From an uncultured Bacteroidales bacterium (lineage in GTDB: Bacteria > Bacteroidota > Bacteroidia > Bacteroidales > FEN-979): DNA of 55,632 nt. The translations under genes and the position numbers were made by a program. The stretch is from positions 1-55,632 of the forward strand of contig CAIVAT010000009.1 in NCBI GenBank assembly GCA_903903985.1. Reading direction: 5' to 3'. Of the stretch, positions 1 through 8,183 are shown piece after piece; positions within the stretch are counted from its first letter, which is position 1, and each line of letters begins with the position of its first letter. The notes below the pieces were generated by a model. The model was not told the DNA's origin, did no database searches, and saw only the letters and a list, made by a program, of their open reading frames with translations.

Positions 1-38
1 GTAAGGCAGATGCTCTGAACCGGCTGAGCTATGCTCCC
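1..38 (-). tRNA. tRNA-Val (TAC), 5' part only, cut by the window edge
   Basis: Read on the minus strand, the acceptor 5' strand GGGAGCA starts at 38. It is followed by TA, a D-stem GCTC/GAGC with a normal D-loop, and the anticodon stem start TCTGC. The loop begins C-T-TAC, so the anticodon is TAC (valine, GTA codons). The anticodon 3' strand, the T-arm and the acceptor 3' strand lie outside the window. The identity rests on the anticodon alone. Confidence 0.88.
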
Positions 39-51
39 TCAATTGAGGGTG

Positions 52-81
52 CAAAGGTAGAAACATTTTTTAAACTACCAA
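52..81 (-). promoter_or_regulatory. Bacteroidota promoter of the tRNA-Val gene
   Basis: On the minus strand the -7 box TACCTTTG (52-59) matches TAnnTTTG. A TTG (79-81) stands 19 bases upstream, the expected place for the -33 element. Transcription would start a few bases before the tRNA 5' end at 38. Confidence 0.7.
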
Positions 82-206
82 GCTTTCTTTCACTGATTCT
101 GACTTTTTTAAATGGCCAATGATTAATCGCAAATGATCAATGGCCCGTGATGGTATTGGTTTATTTGTCATTCGTAAATCCAAAATCGTTCAATCGTAAA
201 TTGTTC

Positions 207-665
207 TCACTTTGGATACAACCCAAAAAACATTTTAATGCTGCGATGAAACTTATGGATCCCCGTCACCGGATCGATGTGCATCAGGATACACTCTTTG
301 GCAATCAGGTTCAACGACGGTTGTGTTTTCGCCAGTTCAACGGCCTCCACGGTGTCGGACATCTGCTGAATCCAGATGTTGTCGATCCCCTTGGAGATGG
401 CTTCAGCGACCACTTCCCTGGTTTGGCTTTTGGGGGTAATGATCACAAGGCTGTGAATACTCAACGGCAAAGCGCTTACATTGCGGAAACACGGAACTCC
501 GGCAATATTGTCGGTGCCCGGATTGACGGGATAAACCTCAAATCCCTTCTCTTTGAGCATTTTGAAAACCACGTGCCCGAATTTCTTCGGATCGCGGGAA
601 ACACCAGCAATCGCAACTTTACGTGTCGAAAGAAATGAGTCAATCGATGCTTTTGATGCTTTCAT
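207..665 (-). CDS. CoA-binding protein, YccU-like (CoA_binding_2 family)
   Basis: This 152-residue protein is a single Rossmann-like CoA-binding domain of the YccU/YneT type, a cytosolic family with no firmly assigned enzyme activity. The sequence shows the early strand-turn KVAIAGVSRDPKKFG (residues about 16-30), then EVYPVNPGTDNIAGVPC, the central LVIITPK strand and a WIQQMSD segment. All are hallmarks of the family, and the length is typical. The ATG at 665 overlaps the stop of the upstream DUF486 gene by four bases, so the two are probably translated together. The family is clear; the biological role is not. Confidence 0.88.
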   Translation of the reverse strand: MKASKASIDSFLSTRKVAIAGVSRDPKKFGHVVFKMLKEKGFEVYPVNPGTDNIAGVPCFRNVSALPLSIHSLVIITPKSQTREVVAEAISKGIDNIWIQQMSDTVEAVELAKTQPSLNLIAKECILMHIDPVTGIHKFHRSIKMFFGLYPK

Positions 666-1039
666 AAGTTATTTTTAAAAATAAAATAAACAGCTAAAAT
701 TAAAAAGAAAAATCCGATAATGTGGTTTAACCGTAAGGTCTCTGTTTTGAAAAACATGATGGTGAAAATTGAGAAAACAAGCAGGGTGATCACTTCCTGG
801 ATCACTTTCAGTTCGACCAATGAGTACGGCCCGCCAAATTCGCGGTAACCGATGCGGTTGGCAGGGACCTGGAAAAAATATTCAAACAGTGCGATTCCCC
901 AGCTTATCAGCACGATACTCACGAGCCCAAGGTTTTGAAACCAGTTCATCTCCCTGAACTTCAGGTGACCATACCAGGCCAGGGTCATAAATACATTAGA
1001 AAGAATGAGAAGCAATATGGTATATATTCCGCGGGCCAT
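662..1039 (-). CDS. Small integral membrane protein, DUF486 (DMT-like) family
   Basis: A 125-residue, very hydrophobic protein with four likely membrane helices, near residues 5-22, 36-54, 80-97 and 105-122. The segment between helices 2 and 3 (FEYFFQVPANRIGYREFGG, then LKVIQEVITL) is the conserved core of DUF486 proteins. These are half-size relatives of drug/metabolite transporters with no assigned substrate. It is first in a two-gene unit with the CoA-binding gene (ATGA overlap at 662-665). The upstream sugar kinase ends 60 bases away on the same strand and may share the transcript. Confidence 0.85.
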   Translation of the reverse strand: MARGIYTILLLILSNVFMTLAWYGHLKFREMNWFQNLGLVSIVLISWGIALFEYFFQVPANRIGYREFGGPYSLVELKVIQEVITLLVFSIFTIMFFKTETLRLNHIIGFFFLILAVYFIFKNNL

Positions 1040-1099
1040 GGGAAATGGTGTTGAAGGTCAGTTTGTGTTTGGTGAGATTAGATGTTCCTGGAACATTGG

Positions 1100-2050
1100 C
1101 TATTTTGTTGTGATGGACTCCCTTAACCGGTTGCCGAGGTCAACGGAAATATAATTATCCAATCCCTGGCAAACATTGGCCGAAAATTGAATGCCGCAAC
1201 CGATGAGGTGATCCCACACAGACCCCGTCAGGGTGGTTAACCCCGTCAGGGTGTAAGTTTGCAACATGCCATAGATCACACCGGCATTGAAAGCATCGCC
1301 GGCTCCGATCGTACTGAGTACAGAAATAGGAGGAACCAGATATGATTTGGAATATCCATCATGGATCACCTCAATTTCCGAACTGCTTCTGGTATAAACC
1401 AATGACGAGCAGCCTGCACCGCTCACAAAATGATAAGCCTGCCGGGCGTCCGCTGCATTGAAAATGGTCCTGAAATCTTCATCCGAACCCCGCACCAGGT
1501 TGGCCATTCCGATATTCTCCAGGATCCATGGCCTGAGCGTTTCCAATTCTTCAAGATGTGCGCTTCTGAAGTTGGGATCATACAGAATAAATGCTCCGTT
1601 CGATTTCCCTGATCGTACAAACCCCATTACCTTATTGCGTATGGTTTTGGTTAATGCATAAAAGGATCCGAACAGGATAATGTCACCGGCCTGCGGAACC
1701 GGCAAAGGTGCCAGAAAACGATCTTCGGGAAAGATTTTATAGAAAGAATAGTCTGCATTTTGCCGGTGATCAAGGAAAGCGAGCGCAATGGCCGTCTTGC
1801 CATTGGGATACCGGCTGATGTAATCCGTTGATATCCCGTTGCGGATTAAAAAATCGTGAACGATATTCCCGGCATGGTCATTCGCATAATCGCTGATGAA
1901 ATAAACAGGTATCCCGGCTCTTCCAAGCGATACAGAGGAATTCAGCATGGAGCCCCCCGGTGTTGCACCAATCGGCTTGTCATTCCGAAAAATGATGTCA
2001 AGAACCGTCTCCCCGATGCAATAAACCTTTTTGCTTCCTGATGTCATCAT
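1100..2050 (-). CDS. PfkB-family carbohydrate kinase (fructokinase-like)
   Basis: A 316-residue ribokinase/PfkB-fold kinase, which phosphorylates a sugar or nucleoside with ATP in the cytosol. Visible signatures are the N-terminal GGSMLNSSVSLGRAG substrate loop (about residues 32-46), DPNFR mid-protein (about 158-162) and the C-terminal GAGDAFNAGVIYG anion hole, with the catalytic Asp in GAGD (about 250). The length is normal. Bacteroidota relatives are usually annotated fructokinase, but the sugar cannot be read from sequence. Two ATGs in tandem (2050 and 2047) could start it. It lies 36 bases downstream of dnaX on the same strand and may be read through from it. Confidence 0.86.
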   Translation of the reverse strand: MMTSGSKKVYCIGETVLDIIFRNDKPIGATPGGSMLNSSVSLGRAGIPVYFISDYANDHAGNIVHDFLIRNGISTDYISRYPNGKTAIALAFLDHRQNADYSFYKIFPEDRFLAPLPVPQAGDIILFGSFYALTKTIRNKVMGFVRSGKSNGAFILYDPNFRSAHLEELETLRPWILENIGMANLVRGSDEDFRTIFNAADARQAYHFVSGAGCSSLVYTRSSSEIEVIHDGYSKSYLVPPISVLSTIGAGDAFNAGVIYGMLQTYTLTGLTTLTGSVWDHLIGCGIQFSANVCQGLDNYISVDLGNRLRESITTK

Positions 2051-2086
2051 CCCTTTTCCGGTAAAAACTTTTGTTACGCGTCACGC

Positions 2087-3877
2087 CTAATATTCAATCT
2101 CCAGATCCAGTTCTTCCCTTAGGGTGCGCAGTGCAGGATTTTTATCAGCCATCAGTTCAAATTTCTCTTTGTCGGTGTAGGGTTTCAGATTTTTTTGTGT
2201 TTCTGCAACACTTGTCTGCAGTTGAATCCTGAAGTTGTTTAAATGAGTACGCAGGAATTCCATCATCTCTGTTTTCCGCAGTGCGAGTTCATCTTCCAGC
2301 ACTTTATTGTCGAGCGTGAATCCGATAATCCAGTCTTCCATCAGTGCGGGACGCGAAGATTTCAACGTGGAATAGAGGTGGGGAGATTCGTTTTTCAATT
2401 TGTCAGCGTACTCGTCCCAGTAAAGAACAAGCTCAGCTTGTGTAAATGGGGTCGCCATCTCATACCGGGCCTGCTCCTCATCAGTGGTCAGCGAATTATT
2501 CCCTGAAACTGATCCTGTTTTTTTTATGGAGGTGGCACTGGTAAAGTCCTGGATATCCCTCATCTTCACCGTTTCGCCTGGTTTATGAACAGGTTTATCA
2601 TGTGGCGTTCCATGTGGTTCGTTTGGTTTGAATCCAGTTGCAGGATGCTGGGTGCCGGTTTTCGGATGCTTTAAAGTTGCATCGTTGCCGCTTAACGGAA
2701 CCTGACCGGCAGGTGTTGCCGGAATCGGCTGGGATGGAGTCTGACCGGTTGATGCGGGAGGCGGTGTAGCAACAACTTCCTGCCGGATCATGGGCGCGCA
2801 CATTTGCAGCAGGGAAAGTTCAAGATGCAACCGCTTGTTGTTACTGGTTTTGTAGTTCAGGTCGCAACGGTTATTGATGTCAAGGAACTTTAAAAGGAGG
2901 TTGACGGGGCAGCGGCCTGATTGCTCGACATAATGGCTGCGGATGGAAGGTGCGGTTTCCAGCAACGAGGCAGTGGAGGCATCTTTGCATACCAGCAGGT
3001 TCCGGAGGTGCTCCCCAAATCCAATCAGAAAATGCTGCCCTTCGAAGCCTTTATCAATGATATCGTTGATGGTGAGCAGGGTTCCCGGAATATTTCCCGA
3101 TAAAATCTCATCTGTTATTTTAAAAAAATACTCATAATCAAGGACATTCAGGTTTTCAAGGACCGTGTCGTATGTCAGTTTATCACCGGCAAAGCTGACA
3201 AGCTGATCAAAAATTGAGAGGGCATCGCGCATGGCTCCATCCGCTTTCTGCGCAATGATGTGCAGTGCATTGTCATCTGCAGTGATATTTTCTTTGCCGG
3301 CAACATGTAAAAGGTGCCCGGCAATGTCCTCAACAGTGATCCGTTTGAAATCAAAAATCTGACACCTTGAAAGGATGGTGGGAAGGATTTTATGCTTTTC
3401 GGTGGTTGCAAGGATAAACTTTGCATACGGTGGTGGTTCTTCCAGGGTTTTCAGGAAGGCATTGAAGGCAGATGCCGAAAGCATGTGCACCTCATCGATG
3501 ATGTATACTTTGTACTTGCCCATCTGCGGGGGGATGCGTACCTGGTCCACCAGGGTACGGATGTCATCTACCGAATTGTTTGATGCCCCGTCAAGTTCAT
3601 AAATATTGAAAGACGCACTCTCATTGAAAGAGATGCATGAGGGGCAATTATCGCAGGCTTCCATGTTGGAAGACAGATGGCTGCAGTTGATGGTTTTTGC
3701 AAGAATGCGGGCACAGGTGGTTTTCCCTACACCCCTTGGACCACAAAACAGGAATGCCTGCGCCAGCTGATTGTTCTTGATCGCATTTTTTAATGTATTT
3801 GTAATTGACTTCTGTCCAACCACGGTGTCAAAAGTCTGTGGACGGTATTTTCTTGCCGATACAATAAAATTCTCCAT
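2087..3877 (-). CDS. dnaX: DNA polymerase III subunit gamma/tau
   Basis: The 596-residue clamp-loader motor subunit, which loads the beta clamp and couples polymerases at the fork. The AAA+ module is intact: Walker A GPRGVGKT at 46-53, a zinc site with Cys65, 75, 78 and 81, the DEVH box near 128-131, and sensor ILSRC in the next strand. After domain III comes a Pro/Thr-rich linker (about 365-450) and a C-terminal tau-like domain. In the linker, codons 451-453 (ATA AAA AAA) and the next base form a run of eight A (2518-2525). A -1 shift there meets TAA at 2496-2498 and would give a gamma-like protein of about 460 residues (see findings). Downstream on the same strand is the sugar kinase. Confidence 0.97.
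   Translation of the reverse strand: MENFIVSARKYRPQTFDTVVGQKSITNTLKNAIKNNQLAQAFLFCGPRGVGKTTCARILAKTINCSHLSSNMEACDNCPSCISFNESASFNIYELDGASNNSVDDIRTLVDQVRIPPQMGKYKVYIIDEVHMLSASAFNAFLKTLEEPPPYAKFILATTEKHKILPTILSRCQIFDFKRITVEDIAGHLLHVAGKENITADDNALHIIAQKADGAMRDALSIFDQLVSFAGDKLTYDTVLENLNVLDYEYFFKITDEILSGNIPGTLLTINDIIDKGFEGQHFLIGFGEHLRNLLVCKDASTASLLETAPSIRSHYVEQSGRCPVNLLLKFLDINNRCDLNYKTSNNKRLHLELSLLQMCAPMIRQEVVATPPPASTGQTPSQPIPATPAGQVPLSGNDATLKHPKTGTQHPATGFKPNEPHGTPHDKPVHKPGETVKMRDIQDFTSATSIKKTGSVSGNNSLTTDEEQARYEMATPFTQAELVLYWDEYADKLKNESPHLYSTLKSSRPALMEDWIIGFTLDNKVLEDELALRKTEMMEFLRTHLNNFRIQLQTSVAETQKNLKPYTDKEKFELMADKNPALRTLREELDLEIEY
2480..2525 (-). promoter_or_regulatory. Candidate programmed frameshift or slippage site in dnaX
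   Basis: In the dnaX message the slippery run A8 (2525 down to 2518) contains the heptamer A AAA AAA in the correct register for a -1 shift. After a 4-base spacer, ATCAGT (2513-2508) can pair with ACTGAT (2485-2480), with a smaller TCAG/CTGA stem inside. The -1 frame adds seven residues and then stops at TAA (2498-2496). An upstream Shine-Dalgarno-like stimulator is not seen. Confidence 0.6.
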
Positions 3878-3909
3878 ATACGTGTCCGTTTCAATTCTAA
3901 AATATCATT

Positions 3910-3917
3910 CAAAAGTA
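3910..3917 (-). promoter_or_regulatory. Promoter -7 box for dnaX
   Basis: TACTTTTG on the minus strand fits TAnnTTTG, 33 bases before the dnaX ATG at 3877. No clear -33 TTTG is seen upstream, so this is a weaker call. Confidence 0.5.
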
Positions 3918-3970
3918 CGAAAGTTTTTGTTTTTTTACGTAATTTGGCTGCTACATAGCGTTCCGGACCC

Positions 3971-5278
3971 ATGCTGCTCATCCTTACCACATTTATATCA
4001 AACCGCCTCAGGTACATAGCAGACCTGGTGCTGAAGCAGATATTGGGCATCGACTTCCGTTTTACCATTTCAGTTGATGAATTCACCGGTTATGAAGGAC
4101 CGAAAATCATCTATGCCAGGCAACCTTTAACTGACGAACTTTTCATTGAATCATGTGAATTATTGTTTGAAACTTCTCTTATCCTGCGCGAGGTTCAATC
4201 AACCATCGCAAACGGGCTGCCGGTTCTTTTCGAATCGGGGCACCCGTTATCCGCATTGCCGTTTGATCCGCTGGCAGCGGCCTTTTACCTGGTTAGCCGG
4301 TATGAGGAGTACTATCCGCATAAAAAGGACAGTGTTGGCCGCTACCCGGCTGAAGAAAGTATTGCATGGAGAGGGAAGTTCCTGGATATCCCCATTGTCC
4401 ATTTCTGGGCTGAGGCGATCGGGACCATGCTTCATGAACATTTTCCTGGTTTGAAATTCCGGCCTCCTGCATACAGATTTATCCCAACCATTGATGTAGA
4501 TCATGCCTGGTGTTACCTGGAACGACCGTTTTTACGCACCCTGGGCGGGTTCGGCAGGTCGTTTGCTCATGGACACTTTCAGGAAATTGCGGAACGGATT
4601 AAAGTTCTCTCTGGAACCATGCCCGATCCTTATGATAATTATCAGTATATCAATAGTATACATGGAAAGTATGGAAATTTCCCTCTTTTCTTCATTCTGT
4701 TTGCCGACTACGGCAGGAATGACAACAACGTGACTGTCACCTCCAAAAATTTCCATTTGCTGATCCGGGAGCTGGACCGGCAAGGCAATGTTGGGATCCA
4801 CCCATCTCTTTCATCCAACAAACATTTATTAAAACTCGGGGAGGAATACCGGGGATTAAGCAAAGTGCTCGACCGGAATGTGACCGCAAGCCGGCAGCAT
4901 TTTCTGAAACTGGCCATGCCGGAAACCTATCGTAACCTTATTCAACTTGGTATTACCGATGATTATTCTATGGGATATGCTTCTCACACCGGATTCAGGG
5001 CGGGCATTGCGATCCCATTTCAGTTTTATGACCTGTTGAAGGATGAGGTTGCCCAATTGACGATCCATCCGGTATCAGTGATGGATGTAACGCTCAGGGA
5101 TTATCTTCGTCTAAGCAGGGTTGAAGCCCTTGAAAAGATAAAAGACATGATCCGGGTGTTCAAGGCGGTAAATGGTGAATACGTGAGCCTGTGGCACAAT
5201 GAAAGCCTGGGCGATACCGGTCGCTGGAATGGCTGGCGATCGGTATATGAGGAAATGGTTAAACTGGCATCCACCTGA
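3971..5278 (+). CDS. Polysaccharide deacetylase family protein with N-terminal DUF7033
   Basis: A 435-residue protein built like the Bacteroidota DUF7033-deacetylase family. The N-terminal part (about 1-150) has the ISNRLRYIADLVLKQILG opening and FDPLAAAFYLVSRYEEY. The C-terminal part is a NodB-like (CE4) barrel with TIDVDHAW (about 176-183), GIHPS (metal-binding His, about 275-279), the motif GYASHTGFRAG (about 337-347) and a final LWHNESL. Such proteins are thought to remove acetyl groups from an envelope or capsular sugar; the substrate is unknown. No signal peptide is evident. The next gene, an acetyltransferase, starts only 9 bases later, so the two likely form an operon. Confidence 0.82.
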   Translation: MLLILTTFISNRLRYIADLVLKQILGIDFRFTISVDEFTGYEGPKIIYARQPLTDELFIESCELLFETSLILREVQSTIANGLPVLFESGHPLSALPFDPLAAAFYLVSRYEEYYPHKKDSVGRYPAEESIAWRGKFLDIPIVHFWAEAIGTMLHEHFPGLKFRPPAYRFIPTIDVDHAWCYLERPFLRTLGGFGRSFAHGHFQEIAERIKVLSGTMPDPYDNYQYINSIHGKYGNFPLFFILFADYGRNDNNVTVTSKNFHLLIRELDRQGNVGIHPSLSSNKHLLKLGEEYRGLSKVLDRNVTASRQHFLKLAMPETYRNLIQLGITDDYSMGYASHTGFRAGIAIPFQFYDLLKDEVAQLTIHPVSVMDVTLRDYLRLSRVEALEKIKDMIRVFKAVNGEYVSLWHNESLGDTGRWNGWRSVYEEMVKLAST

Positions 5279-5287
5279 TTTCCAAAC

Positions 5288-6223
5288 ATGATAAATTACG
5301 TCAGGCATATAGAAATAGATAAAAATCGTTGGGACGACTGTATCAGGGGGGCGATTAACCGGAGGGTCTATGCGTTTTCATGGTATCTTGATGTGGTTTG
5401 CCCCGGCTGGGATGCCCTGGTTGAAGATGATTATATCAGTGTTTTTCCTTTGACCCATCACCACAAATGGGGCATCAGATATTTGTACCAACCCTATTTT
5501 GCGCAGCAACTTGGCGTTTTTTCAGGAACTGAATTGCCCGAAAGCACAGTGACAGCGTTTATCCTCGCCATCCCGGAGAAGTTCAGGTACCTTGATATTC
5601 ATCTGAATTCAATGAACAGCTATCCTGGCGGGACGGAAATTGCAACATTCCGCCTGAACCATGAATTGAATCTGGCTGCAGACCATGAAAAACTGACCGA
5701 AAAGTTTGCAGAGAATACCAGGAGAAACATTAGAAAAGCGCAGGGCTTTCAAATCACCCTGACGCAAAAAACAGACGTAGGTGAACTCGTCGGTCTGTTC
5801 CGTGATAATTTCGGAAGGATCGAGCGAAAACTAAAGGATTGCCACTATGAAACACTTCGACGATTGCTGGTGCATTGCCTTGCCAATCATCTCGGCTATA
5901 TCACAGGTGCAAAAACAAAAGATGGCAACCTTTCTGCCGCGGCATTTTTTCTTTTTGACCATGCGCACGTTTACTTGCTCTTTGCCGCTTCCAGTGCCGC
6001 CGCGCGCGACAATGGGGCAATGTTTTTATTGATCGACCGGTTTATCAATGACAACGCGGGAAGGCAGTTGGTCCTTGACTTTGAGGGAGGAAACGATCCA
6101 AACCTTGGACGTTTCTATAAAAGTTTCGGAGCAGTTGAAATTCCCTATCAAACGTTGCACCTTAACCGGCTTCCCGCCATGGTAGAGCGAGGGCTTTATT
6201 TTATTCGTAAGCTAAGGAAATAG
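5288..6223 (+). CDS. GNAT/FemAB-like acetyltransferase
   Basis: A 311-residue protein of the Acetyltransf_6/FemAB-like group found in Bacteroidota. The N-terminal half contains RRVYAFSWYLDVVCPGWDAL and the YLYQPYFAQQLGVFSG segment. The C-terminal half has ENTRRNIRKAQ (a FemAB-like RRxxRKA signature, about 139-149) and a typical GNAT end with VLDFEGGNDPNLGRFYKSFGA. FemAB-type enzymes move an aminoacyl or acyl group onto cell-envelope sugars or peptides. Pairing with the deacetylase 9 bases upstream suggests both act on the same glycan, which is inference. The acceptor cannot be named from sequence. Confidence 0.75.
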   Translation: MINYVRHIEIDKNRWDDCIRGAINRRVYAFSWYLDVVCPGWDALVEDDYISVFPLTHHHKWGIRYLYQPYFAQQLGVFSGTELPESTVTAFILAIPEKFRYLDIHLNSMNSYPGGTEIATFRLNHELNLAADHEKLTEKFAENTRRNIRKAQGFQITLTQKTDVGELVGLFRDNFGRIERKLKDCHYETLRRLLVHCLANHLGYITGAKTKDGNLSAAAFFLFDHAHVYLLFAASSAAARDNGAMFLLIDRFINDNAGRQLVLDFEGGNDPNLGRFYKSFGAVEIPYQTLHLNRLPAMVERGLYFIRKLRK

Positions 6224-6226
6224 CGA

Positions 6227-6243
6227 AAAATAGCTATTTTTGT
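6227..6243 (+). promoter_or_regulatory. upp promoter overlapping a perfect 16-bp palindrome
   Basis: TATTTTTG (6236-6243) fits TAnnTTTG and lies 28 bases before the upp ATG. It overlaps the palindrome AAAAATAGCTATTTTT (6227-6242), which could be an operator or chance in AT-rich DNA. Confidence 0.45.
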
Positions 6244-6271
6244 GAAAGTTATCATATAAAAATTCAAAGCC

Positions 6272-6934
6272 ATGATCAAGGTGTTATCTGCCTCTAATTC
6301 GATTCTGAATCAATACATTTCTGAACTGCGCGACGCTGAAGTCCAGAAAGACAGTTTACGGTTCCGTCATAATCTGGAACGACTGGGGGGAATTTTTGCT
6401 TATGAAATCAGCAAGGGACTGGCCTATGAATCAAAAGAAGTGGTAACACCCCTTGGCATTGCAAATGTCCCGGTATTGATTGAATACCCGGTGCTTGCAA
6501 CAATTCTTCGCGCCGGACTTCCCATGCATCAGGGATTTTTAAACTTCTTTGACAAATCGGAAAATGCATTTATCTCCGCATTTCGCCGTCATCACAAAGA
6601 CGGATCATTCTCGATCAACATCGAATATGCATCTGTTACCGAAATTGAGAATAAGGTTGTGATTTTATGCGATACGATGCTTGCTTCCGGATCATCAATG
6701 GTCTTGGCATACAAAGAACTTGTTGCCCACGGTAAACCCCGCCACACGCATATTGTAGCAGCAGTCGCCAATGTGGAAGGCCTTGAATATGTAAAAAGGA
6801 ATATTGCCAAGAGCGAAATAACCATATGGGTTGGTGCTGTTGATGATGAAATGACTGCACAATCGTACATCGTTCCCGGATTAGGGGATGCAGGTGATCT
6901 TGCCTATGGAAAAAAACACAATGTATTTATATGA
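6272..6934 (+). CDS. upp: Uracil phosphoribosyltransferase
   Basis: A 220-residue cytosolic salvage enzyme that joins uracil and PRPP to give UMP. The [15 protein letters not shown] segment (about 76-90) and the PRPP loop [15 protein letters not shown] (about 129-143) are intact. The C-terminal uracil-binding part has [13 protein letters not shown] (about 202-214). Length and motifs fit the family. Its TGA overlaps the ATG of the following permease gene by four bases, an odd partner for a pyrimidine enzyme. The start is fixed by a nearby -7 box and by the conserved N-terminus. Confidence 0.95.
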   Translation: MIKVLSASNSILNQYISELRDAEVQKDSLRFRHNLERLGGIFAYEISKGLAYESKEVVTPLGIANVPVLIEYPVLATILRAGLPMHQGFLNFFDKSENAFISAFRRHHKDGSFSINIEYASVTEIENKVVILCDTMLASGSSMVLAYKELVAHGKPRHTHIVAAVANVEGLEYVKRNIAKSEITIWVGAVDDEMTAQSYIVPGLGDAGDLAYGKKHNVFI

Positions 6935-8175
6935 AAAACACACTGGTTCTTGAAAATATCAATATTTCGCTGGTTTCCATCAGGAGCCATTTGTTGCGTA
7001 CGATCCTCACCATCATGATCATCTCTTTTGGGATCATGGCGCTTGTCGGTATTCTTACAGCAACCGATTCAATTAAATATTACCTCACCCAGAATTTTTC
7101 CATGATGGGGTCAAACACCCTCACCATCCGGAACCGGTCGATGAATATTCACATGGGAGGGAACGACCAAAAGGAAAAACGTTATGAACCCATTACTTAC
7201 ATCCAGGCCCAGGAATTCAAGGATCGATTTGATTTCCCGGCATATACTTCTGTTTTCACCAGGGCCACCGGAATCGCCACATTGAAATATGAAACCCATA
7301 AAACCAATCCGAATGTACGGGTGATCGGAGCGGATGAAAATTACCTGGTTACTTCGGGGGATGAAGTGGAAAAGGGGCGTAACTTTACGGCAAATGAGAT
7401 CTATTATGGGTTTAGTTCTGTTATCCTGGGGTCCGGGCTGATCAAGGATCTTTTCAAAAACAAAGAAGACCCTTTGGGCAAAATAATTTCCATTGGTCCC
7501 GGGAAATTTAAAATCATCGGCGTGTTGAAATCCAAAGGCTCAAGCATGGGCTTCAGCGGAGACCAAACCTGTTTTATCCCGGTAACCAATGTGCGTACAA
7601 ATTTTCCCCGGGCCGACATGTCATTCAATATCAATGTAATGGCCAAAAGGCCAGAACTGGTTGATGCAGCCACCGGAGAAGCAACGGCAATTTTAAGAAA
7701 CATCAGAAAGGTCCCGGTAGGAGTGGAGGATACTTTTGAGATTACGAAAAGTGACAACATTGCAAAAATGCTGATTGAAAATATTAAGTATGTGACCATG
7801 GCCGCCACCATTATCGGGTTTATTACATTGCTTGGTGCAGCCATCGGGTTGATGAACATCATGCTGGTTTCGGTTACCGAACGGACCCGTGAAATAGGCA
7901 TACGCAAAGCAATCGGTGCAACCAAACGGGTGATACGAAACCAGTTTCTTGTCGAATCTATCGTTATTGGTCAGTTGGGCGGATTGCTTGGAATCGTGCT
8001 CGGAATCCTGGTGGGAAATGTAATCTCCCTTTTAATCGGCAGTGCATTTATCGTGCCCTGGTTATGGATTGGCACAGGTGTTGTCCTTTGTTTTGGTGTT
8101 GCACTGATAAGCGGTATCATCCCTGCCCGTAAAGCAGCAAACCTTGATCCGATCGAATCACTCCGTTACGAATAG
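6931..8175 (+). CDS. ABC transporter permease, MacB/FtsX type
   Basis: A 414-residue inner-membrane protein with the MacB topology: one N-terminal helix (about 21-45), a large periplasmic MacB_PCD domain (about 46-280), then three helices forming the FtsX domain (about 290-405). The cytoplasmic signature [17 protein letters not shown] (about 312-328) and the ending [16 protein letters not shown] are diagnostic. MacB proteins normally work with an ATPase and often an outer-membrane channel in mechanotransmission or efflux. Neither partner is adjacent. Instead the gene overlaps upp by four bases, and a helicase gene follows after 8 bases. The cargo is unknown. Confidence 0.9.
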   Translation: MKNTLVLENINISLVSIRSHLLRTILTIMIISFGIMALVGILTATDSIKYYLTQNFSMMGSNTLTIRNRSMNIHMGGNDQKEKRYEPITYIQAQEFKDRFDFPAYTSVFTRATGIATLKYETHKTNPNVRVIGADENYLVTSGDEVEKGRNFTANEIYYGFSSVILGSGLIKDLFKNKEDPLGKIISIGPGKFKIIGVLKSKGSSMGFSGDQTCFIPVTNVRTNFPRADMSFNINVMAKRPELVDAATGEATAILRNIRKVPVGVEDTFEITKSDNIAKMLIENIKYVTMAATIIGFITLLGAAIGLMNIMLVSVTERTREIGIRKAIGATKRVIRNQFLVESIVIGQLGGLLGIVLGILVGNVISLLIGSAFIVPWLWIGTGVVLCFGVALISGIIPARKAANLDPIESLRYE

Positions 8176-8183
8176 ATGCAGTA

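Noticed and set aside
147..638. Open frame opposite the CoA-binding gene
   Set aside because: It is an antisense shadow; the minus frame has the full family signature and an ATGA link to its neighbour.
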